Source: UBA668 sp046052275
Lineage (GTDB): Bacteria; Actinomycetota; Acidimicrobiia; Acidimicrobiales; Ilumatobacteraceae
DNA: 28,254 bases
Direction of reading: 5' to 3'
NCBI GenBank assembly: GCA_046052275.1
Contig: JBJOMQ010000008.1
Location: 1-28,254, forward strand
Below the pieces are notes generated by a model. It was not told the origin of the DNA. It made no database searches and saw only the letters and a list, made by a program, of their open reading frames with translations. Positions 7,405-15,226 of the stretch are shown here, piece after piece; the stretch's first letter is position 1, and the number at the start of each line of letters is the position of its first letter. Both the position numbers and the translations under genes were made by a program.

Positions 7405-8433
7405 ATGCCGGCACACATGTACTACGAGGCGGACACCGATCCGTCGATCATCCGCGGCCGCAAGGTCGCCATCATCGGGTATGGCTCGCAGGGCCATGCC
7501 CACGCCCTCAACTTGAAGGAATCGGGCGTGCAGGTGGTGGTGGGCCTCCGCGAGGGCAGCTCGTCAGCCGCCAAGGCCGAGGCCGCCGGGCTGAAGGTGA
7601 TGGGCATCGCCGAGGCGGCGAAGTGGGCCAACGTCATCATGCTGACGATGCCCGACACCGAGCAGAAGGCCACCTACGAGCAGTTCATCAAGCCGCACAT
7701 GCGCAAGGGCAAGGCCCTCGCCTTTGCCCACGGCTTCAACATCCGGTTCAAGCGCATCCGCCCGCCCAAGACGGTCGACGTCATCATGATCGCCCCGAAG
7801 GGCCCGGGCCACCTGGTGCGTCGCACCTACACCGAGGGTGGCGGTGTGCCATGCCTCATCGCCGTCCACCAGGACGCCACCGGCCAGGCCAAGGAGTTGT
7901 CGCTCAGCTATGCGCAGGCCATCGGCGGCGCCCGAGCCGGCGTCATCGAGACCACCTTCGCCGAGGAGACCGAGACCGACCTGTTCGGTGAGCAGGCAGT
8001 GCTGTGCGGCGGCCTCACGGCACTCGTGCGCGCCGGTTTCGAGACGCTCGTCGAGGCGGGCTACCAGCCCGAGATGGCGTACTTCGAGTGCCTCCACGAG
8101 GTGAAGCTCATCGTCGACCTCATGTACGAGGAGGGCATTGCCGGGATGCGCTACAGCATCAGCGACACTGCCGAGTACGGCGACGTCACCCGCGGCCCCC
8201 GCATCGTGACGCCGAAGACGAAGGCCGAGATGAAGAAGATCCTCAAGGAGATCCAGACCGGGCGCTTCGCCAAGGAGTGGATTGCCGAGAGCGAGGCCGG
8301 CCGGCCGAAGTTCAAGCAGCTCCAGGCCGAGGGCAAGGCGCACCAGATCGAGGAGGTCGGCACCCAGCTTCGCGGCATGATGCCGTTCCTCGGTGCCGGC
8401 AAGCAGCGCGTTGCCGACGTCTCCGGCGGCTGA
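7405..8433 (+). CDS. ilvC: Ketol-acid reductoisomerase, class I
   Basis: IlvC isomerises and reduces acetolactate and acetohydroxybutyrate to the dihydroxy acids used by IlvD. The 342-residue length marks the short class I form. The Rossmann motif GYGSQGHAHALNLKESG is at residues 25-41, and the phosphate-binding loop LREGSSS at 48-54 is of the NADPH-preferring type. His109 lies in AFAHGFN. Metal-binding residues are D192 and E196 (ETDLFGEQ) and E228 and E232 (FECLHE). AGAAAGG lies 7 nt before the ATG and serves as ribosome binding site. The 3' end faces the beta-helix gene across 14 bp; an imperfect hairpin at 8437-8456 is the only possible terminator seen. Confidence 0.97.
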   Translation: MPAHMYYEADTDPSIIRGRKVAIIGYGSQGHAHALNLKESGVQVVVGLREGSSSAAKAEAAGLKVMGIAEAAKWANVIMLTMPDTEQKATYEQFIKPHMRKGKALAFAHGFNIRFKRIRPPKTVDVIMIAPKGPGHLVRRTYTEGGGVPCLIAVHQDATGQAKELSLSYAQAIGGARAGVIETTFAEETETDLFGEQAVLCGGLTALVRAGFETLVEAGYQPEMAYFECLHEVKLIVDLMYEEGIAGMRYSISDTAEYGDVTRGPRIVTPKTKAEMKKILKEIQTGRFAKEWIAESEAGRPKFKQLQAEGKAHQIEEVGTQLRGMMPFLGAGKQRVADVSGG

Positions 8434-8447
8434 TCCGTCGCTGCACA

Positions 8448-10796
8448 TCAGCGGACCTGCAGATTCCCGCCGCTGAGCTGGATCGGGTCCGACTCGGCCT
8501 CGACCACCTCGCCATCGATGGCGATGCCGAACGCATCGGGCTTGGCCTGCTTCGGTCCGCCGCGGCGGGCGAGGCTCGACTGGCCGCCGTCGGCGACCCA
8601 TACCTGGAACGTGACGGTGCGGGGGTTGATCCAGCGCTCGGTGTCGGGGTTGTAGTCGTAGAGCGTGCCGGTGCCCATGAAGACAGCGCACTTGGCGAAG
8701 GTGAGCTCACCGACGGTGGGGCAGGGGACGGGTGCGTAGTAGCCCGAGACGGTGCCCTTCAGGCGGTTGGTGTCCTGATGCGTCCACAGCACCTGGCCCG
8801 TCACCGTGGTGAGGTCGAGGCGGCGGTTCACCTTCACCTGCACCGTGTAGCCGAAGTTCACGCGGGGCGGTGAGGCATCGACCCTGTACCAGCCGCCGCC
8901 CGTGGTGGCTGCGTCCCTGTTGAAGACGACAACGGTGCCGAGCCCGTCGGCGTAGATGCAGCCCTCCGTGTCGGTTGCCTTTGCCGTCACCTCGTAGACG
9001 CCGACCTCGAGCGAGGCGGTGGCCGTGGCCGTGCCGTCGAGGCCGCTGGTGCCGGTGACGATGACCGGGCTGCCGGCGACCGGTGTGAGCGTGAAGGTCA
9101 CCTCGACTCCGCTCTCGCACATTGCAGTGCCGCCGTCGATCGTCGCCGACAGCTTGGTGGTGCCGAAGCCGTCGGCATCGAAGAACTCGCCGTTGAACGT
9201 GATGTCGAGTTCCTCGATCGCAAAGACGTCGTGTGCCTGATCGTCAGTTGAGTCGGCATAGAAGCGCACGAGGCTCGTGTCGGTGTACGTGGCGTCAATG
9301 GCAGTGCTCGTGGGCGCTGTGGTGGTGAATGAGCACGAGAAGTCGAACAGCAGGTTGGTGGCGGTGCTGCTCAGCAGGGAGTCAGCGCACGAGTCGGTGC
9401 CGTTGTCGACGTCGACGCGGCCGGGGAGCGAGATGATGCCCGAGGTGTCGCCGCCGAGGCCGGTGATGGCCACCGTGCCCGAGGTGGTGACCTGGTTGCC
9501 GACGAACGTGGGATCGGGCGTGCTCGAGGTGAGCGTGGTGGAGGTGTCGACGAGCGGCCAGAACCCGACGGCTCGGCCGAGCGCGAGGTCGGCGAGAGGG
9601 AACTCCGTCGGTGCGACGTGGTCGGGGTCGTCGGTGTATGACGCGATCCACGGGTCGGTGTCGACGGTGCCGAGCACGCCGCCGGTGTTGCCGGACGGGC
9701 CTGTCGAGTCGTCCCACCAGTTCAGGGTTGCATCGAGGCTGCCGTCGCCGAGATTGCGGATGATGTAGCCGGCCCATGCGTCCAGGGGGTCGCTGTCGAC
9801 CGCGATGCCGCTGTCGAGGAATGCGTTGGCGTGGATGTCGATGGTGTCGGCGTCGGCACCTACTGCGACGGTGATTGCCCGCCCGACGACTTCATCGGTG
9901 AACCAGTTGTGGACGACGTCAAGGTTGGCCGAGGGCTGCCAGTACCCGTATTCGGTGCCCCAGAGCCCGATCCGCCCGCCATTCAGGAAGGAGTTGCCAA
10001 CGATCGATCCGGTGTCGATGCCGATCGTGCCGCCCGTGTCCTCGACCACGTTTCCGGACATGAGGCCGTTGTGGATGTTGCCGATGTTGAATGCCGACTC
10101 ATTGTCGTGGAACCAGTTGCCCGAGAGCGCCATCGTCTCGATGACGTAGGTCGCAGGATCGGCACCGTCGAAGAGCCCGTACGTCGAGAAGCCGATGTCG
10201 TTGCCAGTGATCTGCAGATCGGTGATCGTGGGTACGGTCGTCGGCAAGCCAACTGAGCCGAGCTTGATCGCGGCTTCAGAGTCAGCAGTCAGCTCGGTGT
10301 GCACGATGTTGTCGACAATGCGCACGTCGCTGAGCTGGTCGGCCTCGAGGAGGATGCCAGCCAGGTAGTCGTCGGACGTCGAGGGTGAATGGATCCAGTT
10401 GTGCGAGATCTGGATGTTGTCCCATGTGCCACTCGAGGTGATGCCCCTGCGGGCATCGATTATCTCGAAGCCATCGAAGACCACGTCGTCTGAGGCGATT
10501 GTCACCGCGTACTGACTTGAGATCGTGGTCTCCCCGCCGACGCGGCCCAAGGAGTCGGGATCGACTCCGAACTGGGCGCCCTTCAGCACGAGTGGGCGGT
10601 CGATCGTGATGCTCTCAGCGAAGGTCTCGGGAGCGACTGTGATCGGGGATGGGTCAGTGGGATCGTCGATCGCTGCCTGGATCGTCGAGTAGGTGCAGCC
10701 CGAGGCACACACGTCGTAGGTGATCGCCTCGGCGACTGGCGACGGTGCGGCGATCGCAGTGGCGAGGAGTGTGGCGGTGAGCATGATGCGGCGCAT
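8448..10796 (-). CDS. Secreted right-handed beta-helix protein with Ig-like and C-terminal domains
   Basis: A 782-residue exported protein of unknown function. A Sec signal peptide (MRRIMLTATLLATAIAAPSPVAEA) is predicted to end near residue 24. Residues about 30-385 show repeated short Asn/Gly-rich turns (ITGNDIGF, LSGNWFHDN, MSGNVVED, VVHNWFTDE), the pattern of a parallel beta-helix as in NosD/pectate-lyase-like proteins, closing with LNWWDDSTGPSG. An Ig-like segment follows at about 545-628, then a Gly/Trp/Tyr-rich C-terminal domain starting TTGGGWYRVD. No LPxTG or other anchor is visible. It could be a surface polysaccharide-binding protein or adhesin; no catalytic residues were recognised. 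A GTG at 10829 is an alternative start, giving a longer n-region. It is transcribed divergently from metY. Confidence 0.82.
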   Translation of the reverse strand: MRRIMLTATLLATAIAAPSPVAEAITYDVCASGCTYSTIQAAIDDPTDPSPITVAPETFAESITIDRPLVLKGAQFGVDPDSLGRVGGETTISSQYAVTIASDDVVFDGFEIIDARRGITSSGTWDNIQISHNWIHSPSTSDDYLAGILLEADQLSDVRIVDNIVHTELTADSEAAIKLGSVGLPTTVPTITDLQITGNDIGFSTYGLFDGADPATYVIETMALSGNWFHDNESAFNIGNIHNGLMSGNVVEDTGGTIGIDTGSIVGNSFLNGGRIGLWGTEYGYWQPSANLDVVHNWFTDEVVGRAITVAVGADADTIDIHANAFLDSGIAVDSDPLDAWAGYIIRNLGDGSLDATLNWWDDSTGPSGNTGGVLGTVDTDPWIASYTDDPDHVAPTEFPLADLALGRAVGFWPLVDTSTTLTSSTPDPTFVGNQVTTSGTVAITGLGGDTSGIISLPGRVDVDNGTDSCADSLLSSTATNLLFDFSCSFTTTAPTSTAIDATYTDTSLVRFYADSTDDQAHDVFAIEELDITFNGEFFDADGFGTTKLSATIDGGTAMCESGVEVTFTLTPVAGSPVIVTGTSGLDGTATATASLEVGVYEVTAKATDTEGCIYADGLGTVVVFNRDAATTGGGWYRVDASPPRVNFGYTVQVKVNRRLDLTTVTGQVLWTHQDTNRLKGTVSGYYAPVPCPTVGELTFAKCAVFMGTGTLYDYNPDTERWINPRTVTFQVWVADGGQSSLARRGGPKQAKPDAFGIAIDGEVVEAESDPIQLSGGNLQVR

Positions 10797-10890
10797 GGAT
10801 GCAGCGTGCGGCGTGGCACTGCGGTGCACTGGTGCCGACCCTCATGCAGTCGTCGGAGAACGGTTGCCGAACGGCACGGCGAAATATGAC

Positions 10891-10919
10891 TTGTCTGGTC
10901 GGGAATTGGCCGGTAGGGT
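10891..10919 (+). promoter_or_regulatory. Promoter of metY
   Basis: TTGTCT (10891-10896), a 17-nt spacer and TAGGGT (10914-10919) form the best sigma70-like promoter in the window. The -10 ends 8 nt before the ATG at 10928, so the mRNA would be leaderless or nearly so, and there is no room for a SAM riboswitch. The rest of the 131 bp divergent gap shows no other clear element. Confidence 0.6.
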
Positions 10920-10927
10920 CGCCGCCC

Positions 10928-12253
10928 ATGAGCAGCACATGGGGTTTCGAGACACGGCAGATCCACGTCGGGGGCGACCCCGACCCGACCACCGGGGCCA
11001 GGGCCGTGCCCATCTACCAGACCACCAGTTACGAGTTCCGCGACGCCGCCCACGCCCAGAACCTGTTCGCCCTTGCCGAGGTGGGCAACATCTACACGCG
11101 CATCATGAATCCCACCCAGGGAGCGCTCGAGGCACGGGTGAACTCGCTCGAGGGCGGCTGCACCACCGCCATCGGCCTTCCCGGCACGCTGGCAGTCGCC
11201 AGCGGGCAGTCGGCCGAGACGCTCGCCATCCTCACGCTGGCCGAGGCGGGCGACCACATCGTCGCAAGCCCGTCGCTCTACGGCGGCACCTACAACCTGC
11301 TGCACTACACGCTGCCGAAGCTGGGCATCGCCGTCGACTTCGTCGACGATCCCCACGACCTCGAGAACTGGAAGCGGCTCGTGCGGCCGAACACCAAGGC
11401 CTTCTTCGGCGAGACGCTGGCCAATCCGAAGAACGACATCTTCGACATCGAGGGTGTGAGCGCTGTCGGGCATGCGCAGGGGATTCCGCTCATCATCGAC
11501 AACACGGTGGCGACGCCGTACCTCATCCGGCCGATCGAATGGGGTGCCGACATCGTCGTGCACAGCCTCACCAAGTTCGCCGGTGGCCACGGCACCTCGA
11601 TCGGCGGCTCGATCACCGATGGCGGCCGCTTCGACTTCGGTGCCAGCGGTCGCTTCAAGAACTTCATCGAGCCCGACCCGAGCTACCACGGACTCGCCTA
11701 CTGGCCGGCGCTCGGCGCCGGCAGCTACATCCTCAAGGCACGCGTGCAGATGCTCCGCGACCTCGGCATGGCAATCTCGCCATTCAATGCCTTCCTCATC
11801 CTCCAGGGCCTCGAGACGCTCAGCCTGCGCATGGAGCGTCACTTCGCGAATGCCCAGCGAGTCGCCGAGTACCTGGCCGCCCACCCGCAGGTCGAGCAGG
11901 TGTCGTATGCCGGACTGCCAACAAGCCCGTGGCACGAGCGGGCGAAGAAGTACGGCGGCGGACGCGGCTACGGCAGCGTGCTCGCCTTCGACATCGCACG
12001 TGGCTCGAACGGCTCAGCGCGCGAGGCAGGGCAGAAGTTCGTCGAGGCGCTGCAGCTGCACAGCCATGTCGCCAACATCGGTGACGTGCGCAGCCTCGTG
12101 ATCCACCCGGCCAGCACCACGCACAGCCAGCTCACCGAGGACGAGCAGGTCAGCACTGGAGTGCGCCCCGGCCTCGTGCGGCTGAGTGTCGGCCTCGAGA
12201 CCATCGACGACATCCTCGCCGACCTAGAGGTGGGCTTCGCCGCCGCCAGATGA
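10928..12253 (+). CDS. metY: O-acetyl-L-homoserine sulfhydrylase
   Basis: A PLP enzyme of the Cys/Met metabolism family that makes homocysteine from O-acetylhomoserine and sulfide. The 441-residue length and the blocks FETRQIHVGG, PIYQTTSYEF, ASGQSAETLAILTLAEAGDHIV, SSLYGGTYNL-like SPSLYGGTYNLLHYTLPKLGI and DNTVATPYLIRPIEWGADIVVHS identify MetY rather than MetB or MetC. The PLP lysine is K216 in SLTKFAGGHGTSIGG. The ATG at 10928 matches the family start (MSSTWGFETRQ); the upstream open frame is promoter DNA. It stands alone, without metX or metA beside it. A hairpin at 12260-12281 follows the stop. Confidence 0.95.
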   Translation: MSSTWGFETRQIHVGGDPDPTTGARAVPIYQTTSYEFRDAAHAQNLFALAEVGNIYTRIMNPTQGALEARVNSLEGGCTTAIGLPGTLAVASGQSAETLAILTLAEAGDHIVASPSLYGGTYNLLHYTLPKLGIAVDFVDDPHDLENWKRLVRPNTKAFFGETLANPKNDIFDIEGVSAVGHAQGIPLIIDNTVATPYLIRPIEWGADIVVHSLTKFAGGHGTSIGGSITDGGRFDFGASGRFKNFIEPDPSYHGLAYWPALGAGSYILKARVQMLRDLGMAISPFNAFLILQGLETLSLRMERHFANAQRVAEYLAAHPQVEQVSYAGLPTSPWHERAKKYGGGRGYGSVLAFDIARGSNGSAREAGQKFVEALQLHSHVANIGDVRSLVIHPASTTHSQLTEDEQVSTGVRPGLVRLSVGLETIDDILADLEVGFAAAR

Positions 12254-12259
12254 ACTGTG

Positions 12260-12281
12260 GCGCATCACTGCGGTGATGCGC
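12260..12281 (+). terminator. Hairpin terminator after metY
   Basis: GCGCATCAC and GTGATGCGC form a perfect 9-bp stem with a TGCG loop, 6 bp after the metY stop. There is no T-run, which is common for terminators in GC-rich actinobacteria. It separates metY from the next gene. Confidence 0.6.
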
Positions 12282-12307
12282 GCCAGGCCACCCATGGCCT
12301 CAGTATG

Positions 12308-12313
12308 TATGAT
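12308..12313 (+). promoter_or_regulatory. Candidate -10 of the CMD/AhpD-like gene
   Basis: TATGAT lies 7 nt before the GTG at 12321. This spacing places the transcription start on the GTG and is the reason that start was preferred over ATG 12309, which is inside the hexamer. No good -35 is visible. Confidence 0.45.
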
Positions 12314-12320
12314 CCGCGAC

Positions 12321-13211
12321 GTGCCGCACGTGCGAGCTGATCTCGTGATGGCCCACCGTCGGTCGTTCGACCACGTCGTTGCTGCCGGCTCGCTGCTCAC
12401 CGGCGCCGAGCGCCGCCGGATTGCCGAGGTCGCGGCGGCCGCATATCTCGATGAGTCGCCCTCGCCGCCATGGGAGCGGCCGTACGGAGAACCACTGCTG
12501 GATGCGACGTATCGGCTGTCCCGCCATGCCGGAACTCTCACCAGGGAGTGGTACGAGGCGCTGGTCGCCGAACTCGGAGATCCCCTGCGCTGGGTCGAGG
12601 CGGTGGGCGTCGTGTGCGCCACGGTGCCGGTGGTGGCTCTCGCCCGTGCCATCGGCCTGCCCCAGCCACCGATTCCCGACGCTGTGCCGGGACAGCCAAC
12701 AGGGTTGCAGGCGCGCGTGATCGAGTCGGGATCGCTCAACTGGGTGCCGGTCGCGGCTCCCGCCGACCAGGTGGCGCCGGTCGTGCAGGCTCTGAGTGCC
12801 CTCCCGGCAGAGTGGACCAACCTGTGGCAGCTCGCTGCAGCGCAGTACATGAGCGACCGCCAGATGGATGATCCGCGATGGACGCGCGGCACCCTCAGTC
12901 GGGCGCAGATGGAGCTCGTCGCCTGGCGGTTGGCGCTCGTGCGCGAGTGCCACTTTTGAACGAATGCCCACGAACGCATGCTCAGTTGGAGCAGCGCAGC
13001 AGAGGGACGCCAGGACGGTGCCGGTCTCGAGTTCGAGGCCGAGTTGCTGGCGTTCACCGATGCCATCGCCGGCTACGACGACGTAGCGCTGACTGAGGCG
13101 CGGTCGGCACTCGAGCGCTCCGCCGGCATCGAGTTCATGGTCGATGCCGCTGCGGTTGCGGCCAACTTCGAGATGATGACGCGTGTCGCCGACGGAACCG
13201 GGGCGTACTAG
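12321..13211 (+). CDS. Carboxymuconolactone decarboxylase/AhpD-like protein with in-frame TGA, probable selenoprotein
   Basis: Reading one frame from the GTG at 12321 through a TGA at 12957-12959 to TAG at 13209-13211 gives 296 residues. The TGA falls at position 213 in ALVRECHF-[TGA]-TNAH, exactly at the second Cys of the CxxCxxxH redox motif of AhpD/CMD proteins (C210, U213, H217). The part after the TGA ends with AAAVAANFEMMTRVADGTG, a typical CMD C-terminus, so both halves are one gene. The N-terminal half (LTGAERRRIAEVAAAAYL) looks like a first CMD repeat without its own Cys pair. A bulged hairpin 24 nt downstream of the TGA fits a bacterial SECIS. The alternative is a Cys-to-stop mutation or sequencing error leaving a 212-residue product. 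The likely role is peroxide or thiol redox chemistry; the substrate is unknown. Confidence 0.75.
12975..12996 (+). promoter_or_regulatory. SECIS-like hairpin
   Basis: CGC-(A bulge)-TGCTC pairs with GAGCA-GCG around a five-base AGTTG loop (12984-12988). The loop starts 24 nt after the TGA, and its second base is G. Bacterial SECIS elements read by SelB typically lie in the coding region within about 16-37 nt of the UGA and have a G among the first two loop bases. The eight base pairs plus bulge are seen directly; SelB recognition is inferred. Confidence 0.6.
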
Positions 13212-14069
13212 CTACTCGTCCTGCTCGCGCAGGAAGCGCTCGAACTCGGCGGCAAGGTCGTCGGCCGATGGCATGAGTGCCTCGATCCGGCGGTCGTAGT
13301 CGCGTTCGAGCCGCCCCACGTAGTCGGCGAGCTTCGGGTCGTCGTCGACAGCCTCGTCGTGGACGCTGCGCCAGCTCGACGCCTGGCTGTCGAGCTCGGA
13401 CGACGAGGTCGGCACACCCAGTACGTGCTCGAGGTGACGCAGCAGGGCGGCGCTGCTCTGCGGATGCTTGGCATTGCCGAGGTAGTGCGGCACTCCGACC
13501 CGCAGCGACACGGCGGGGATTCCCTCCGCGTCGAGCCTGGTCTGGAGCACGCCGACGAGCCCGGTAACCCCCTGATACTGCGGGCGCGAGAGGCCGAGTG
13601 CGCTCGCCAGTCGGGCATTCGTCGAACTGCCCACCACTGCGGGCGGACGCGTGTGCGGCACAGGCTCTGCCGCCGCTCCGAGCGTGACCACCGCCTCGCA
13701 GTGGAGCTCGCGGGCCACTCGCACCACGCAGTCGGCGAACGTGGCATACCTGAGGTGGGGCTCGACGCCGGCGAGCAGCACGAGATCGTGGGCGAGTCCA
13801 GGATGCCGGACGACGCGGAACTCGTTCTCAGGCCAGCGAACGAATCGCTCCTCGGCATCGTCGAACTCGACGAGTGGGCGCTCCTGCGTGAAGTCGAAGA
13901 ACGGATCGGGATCGATCGAGGCAACGACCGGCGCAGCTCGTTCGGACATCAGCTCCTCGACTGCGTCGGTGGCCACCTCGGCGATGTCGAACAGCCCGCG
14001 GAGAGCGATCACCATGATGGGTCGATTCAGCGGTACGAGTTGCTCGAACGCGGTGATGAGGGGTGTCAT
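13212..14069 (-). CDS. PAC2-family protein
   Basis: A 285-residue protein of the PAC2 family, named for eukaryotic proteasome-assembly chaperone 2 and common in actinobacteria; its bacterial function is not settled. Family features include the N-terminal LNRPIMVIALRGLFDIAEVATDAVEEL, the FFDFTQERPLVEF block, EFRVVRHPGLAHDLVLLAGVEPHLRY, a Gly-rich AVVTLGAAAEPVPHTRP segment and RVGVPHYLGNAKHPQSSAALL. The C-terminus (from about residue 235) is charged and helical. The ATG at 14069 overlaps the serC stop (ATGA), so it is coupled to serC. Its stop directly abuts that of the CMD-like gene on the other strand, with no base between. Confidence 0.85.
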   Translation of the reverse strand: MTPLITAFEQLVPLNRPIMVIALRGLFDIAEVATDAVEELMSERAAPVVASIDPDPFFDFTQERPLVEFDDAEERFVRWPENEFRVVRHPGLAHDLVLLAGVEPHLRYATFADCVVRVARELHCEAVVTLGAAAEPVPHTRPPAVVGSSTNARLASALGLSRPQYQGVTGLVGVLQTRLDAEGIPAVSLRVGVPHYLGNAKHPQSSAALLRHLEHVLGVPTSSSELDSQASSWRSVHDEAVDDDPKLADYVGRLERDYDRRIEALMPSADDLAAEFERFLREQDE

Positions 14070-15193
14070 GCGAGTCGCTCCACGACATAGTCGATGCACG
14101 CAGTGAGCGCGGCGATGTCGTCAGGGTCGACCGACGGGAACATGCCCACCCGCACCTGGTTGCGCTGCAGCGAGCGATAGCTCTCGGTATCGACGATGCC
14201 GTGCGCTCGCAGCACGTGGTTGACCGTCGATGCTTCGACACCGTGAAGGTCGATGATGCCGACGACGGCGCTGCGCTGCATCGGATCGGTGACGAATGGG
14301 GTGGCGTACTGCGATGCATCGGCCCACCCGTAGAGCCGCATGGCGGAGGTGCGGCAGCGCTCGATGCACCAGTCGAGACCGCCGTTGCCGAGCATCCACT
14401 CGATCTGCTCCTGCAGCAGCACGAGTGTTCCGATCGCCGGCGTGTTGTAGGTCTGGTCGGCGAGCGAGTTGTCGAGCGCGATTCGCAGATCGAGCGACGC
14501 GGGACACCACCGGCCACTGGCGCTGATCGATCGGATTCGCTCGGCCGCCCTCGGCGAGCAGGCGGCCAGCCACAGTCCGCCGTCGGCAGCGAAGCACTTC
14601 TGAGGCGAGAAGTAGTACACGTCGACCTCGTGGTGCAGCCATGGCAGGCCGCCGGCGGCAGATGTGGCATCGACGACCACGAGCGCGTCTGTCTCGGGAC
14701 GGCGCAGGTGCATCGAGACACCGGTGCTGGTCTCATTGTGGGTGAGCGCCACGACGTCGACGTCGGCTGGAGCGGTATCGGCGATGGGTGGGTGCGTGCC
14801 AGGCTCGCTGCGGACAATGAGGGGCTCGCCGATGTGAGGTGCAGCCGTGCAGGCATCGGCAAACTTCTGCGAGAACTCGCCGAAGACGTAGTGCTGGCTG
14901 CGTCGCTCGATCAGGCCGAATGCGGCGCAGTCCCAGAATGACGTGGCACCGCCATTGCCGATCACGATCGTCCAGTCGCTCGGAAGGCTGAAGAGTTCGT
15001 GCAGTCCGCGCCTCACGGCGCCGAGGAGCCGCTTCACGGGCGGTTGCCGGTGTGATGTGCCGAGGACCGACTGGTTGGCGCGGGCGAGTGCGAGCACCTG
15101 CTCGGGGCGCACCTTCGACGGGCCGCAGCCGAACCTGCCATCGACTGGCAGCAGGGTGCTCGGGATCTCGATGCTGGCCGTGCGTTCGCTCAT
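14066..15193 (-). CDS. serC: Phosphoserine aminotransferase
   Basis: SerC transfers an amino group from glutamate to 3-phosphohydroxypyruvate in serine synthesis and also acts in pyridoxal phosphate synthesis in some bacteria. The 375-residue product is of the actinobacterial type: DGRFGCGPSKVRPEQ, GTSHRQPPVK, VIGNGGATSFWD, THNETSTGV, DATSAAGGLPW, and the PLP lysine K199 in YYFSPQKCFA. SLADQTYNTPAIGTL and RNQVRVGMFPSVDPDD close the protein. The ATG at 15193 begins MSERTASIEIPSTLLP, as in homologues. The frame is open far upstream, but only as the antisense of aspC. It is divergent from aspC across 33 bp and coupled to the PAC2 gene downstream. Confidence 0.95.
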   Translation of the reverse strand: MSERTASIEIPSTLLPVDGRFGCGPSKVRPEQVLALARANQSVLGTSHRQPPVKRLLGAVRRGLHELFSLPSDWTIVIGNGGATSFWDCAAFGLIERRSQHYVFGEFSQKFADACTAAPHIGEPLIVRSEPGTHPPIADTAPADVDVVALTHNETSTGVSMHLRRPETDALVVVDATSAAGGLPWLHHEVDVYYFSPQKCFAADGGLWLAACSPRAAERIRSISASGRWCPASLDLRIALDNSLADQTYNTPAIGTLVLLQEQIEWMLGNGGLDWCIERCRTSAMRLYGWADASQYATPFVTDPMQRSAVVGIIDLHGVEASTVNHVLRAHGIVDTESYRSLQRNQVRVGMFPSVDPDDIAALTACIDYVVERLA

Positions 15194-15199
15194 GCCGCG

Positions 15200-15205
15200 A
15201 GTCTC
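15200..15205 (-). promoter_or_regulatory. Candidate -10 of serC
   Basis: On the minus strand GAGACT is followed by 6 nt and the serC ATG. It resembles the CAGACT of the ilvB leader and would give a leaderless mRNA. The -35 is not recognisable. Within the 33 bp gap it lies beside the aspC element. Confidence 0.25.
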
Positions 15206-15213
15206 CCCGCCGG

Positions 15214-15219
15214 TAGCCT
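15214..15219 (+). promoter_or_regulatory. Candidate -10 of aspC
   Basis: TAGCCT lies 7 nt before the GTG at 15227, the leaderless spacing. With serC starting at 15193 on the other strand, both promoters must share or overlap this short divergent gap. No clear -35 is seen. Confidence 0.4.
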
Positions 15220-15226
15220 CGGGCAC

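Noticed and set aside
10797..10927. SAM riboswitch before metY
   Set aside because: No SAM-box blocks are visible, and the strong promoter ends only 8 nt before the start codon.
12957..12959. TGA taken as the normal stop of a 212-residue protein with a separate small gene after it
   Set aside because: The frame continues unbroken, the redox motif spans the TGA, and the downstream part is a family C-terminus without its own good start, so one gene is the better reading.
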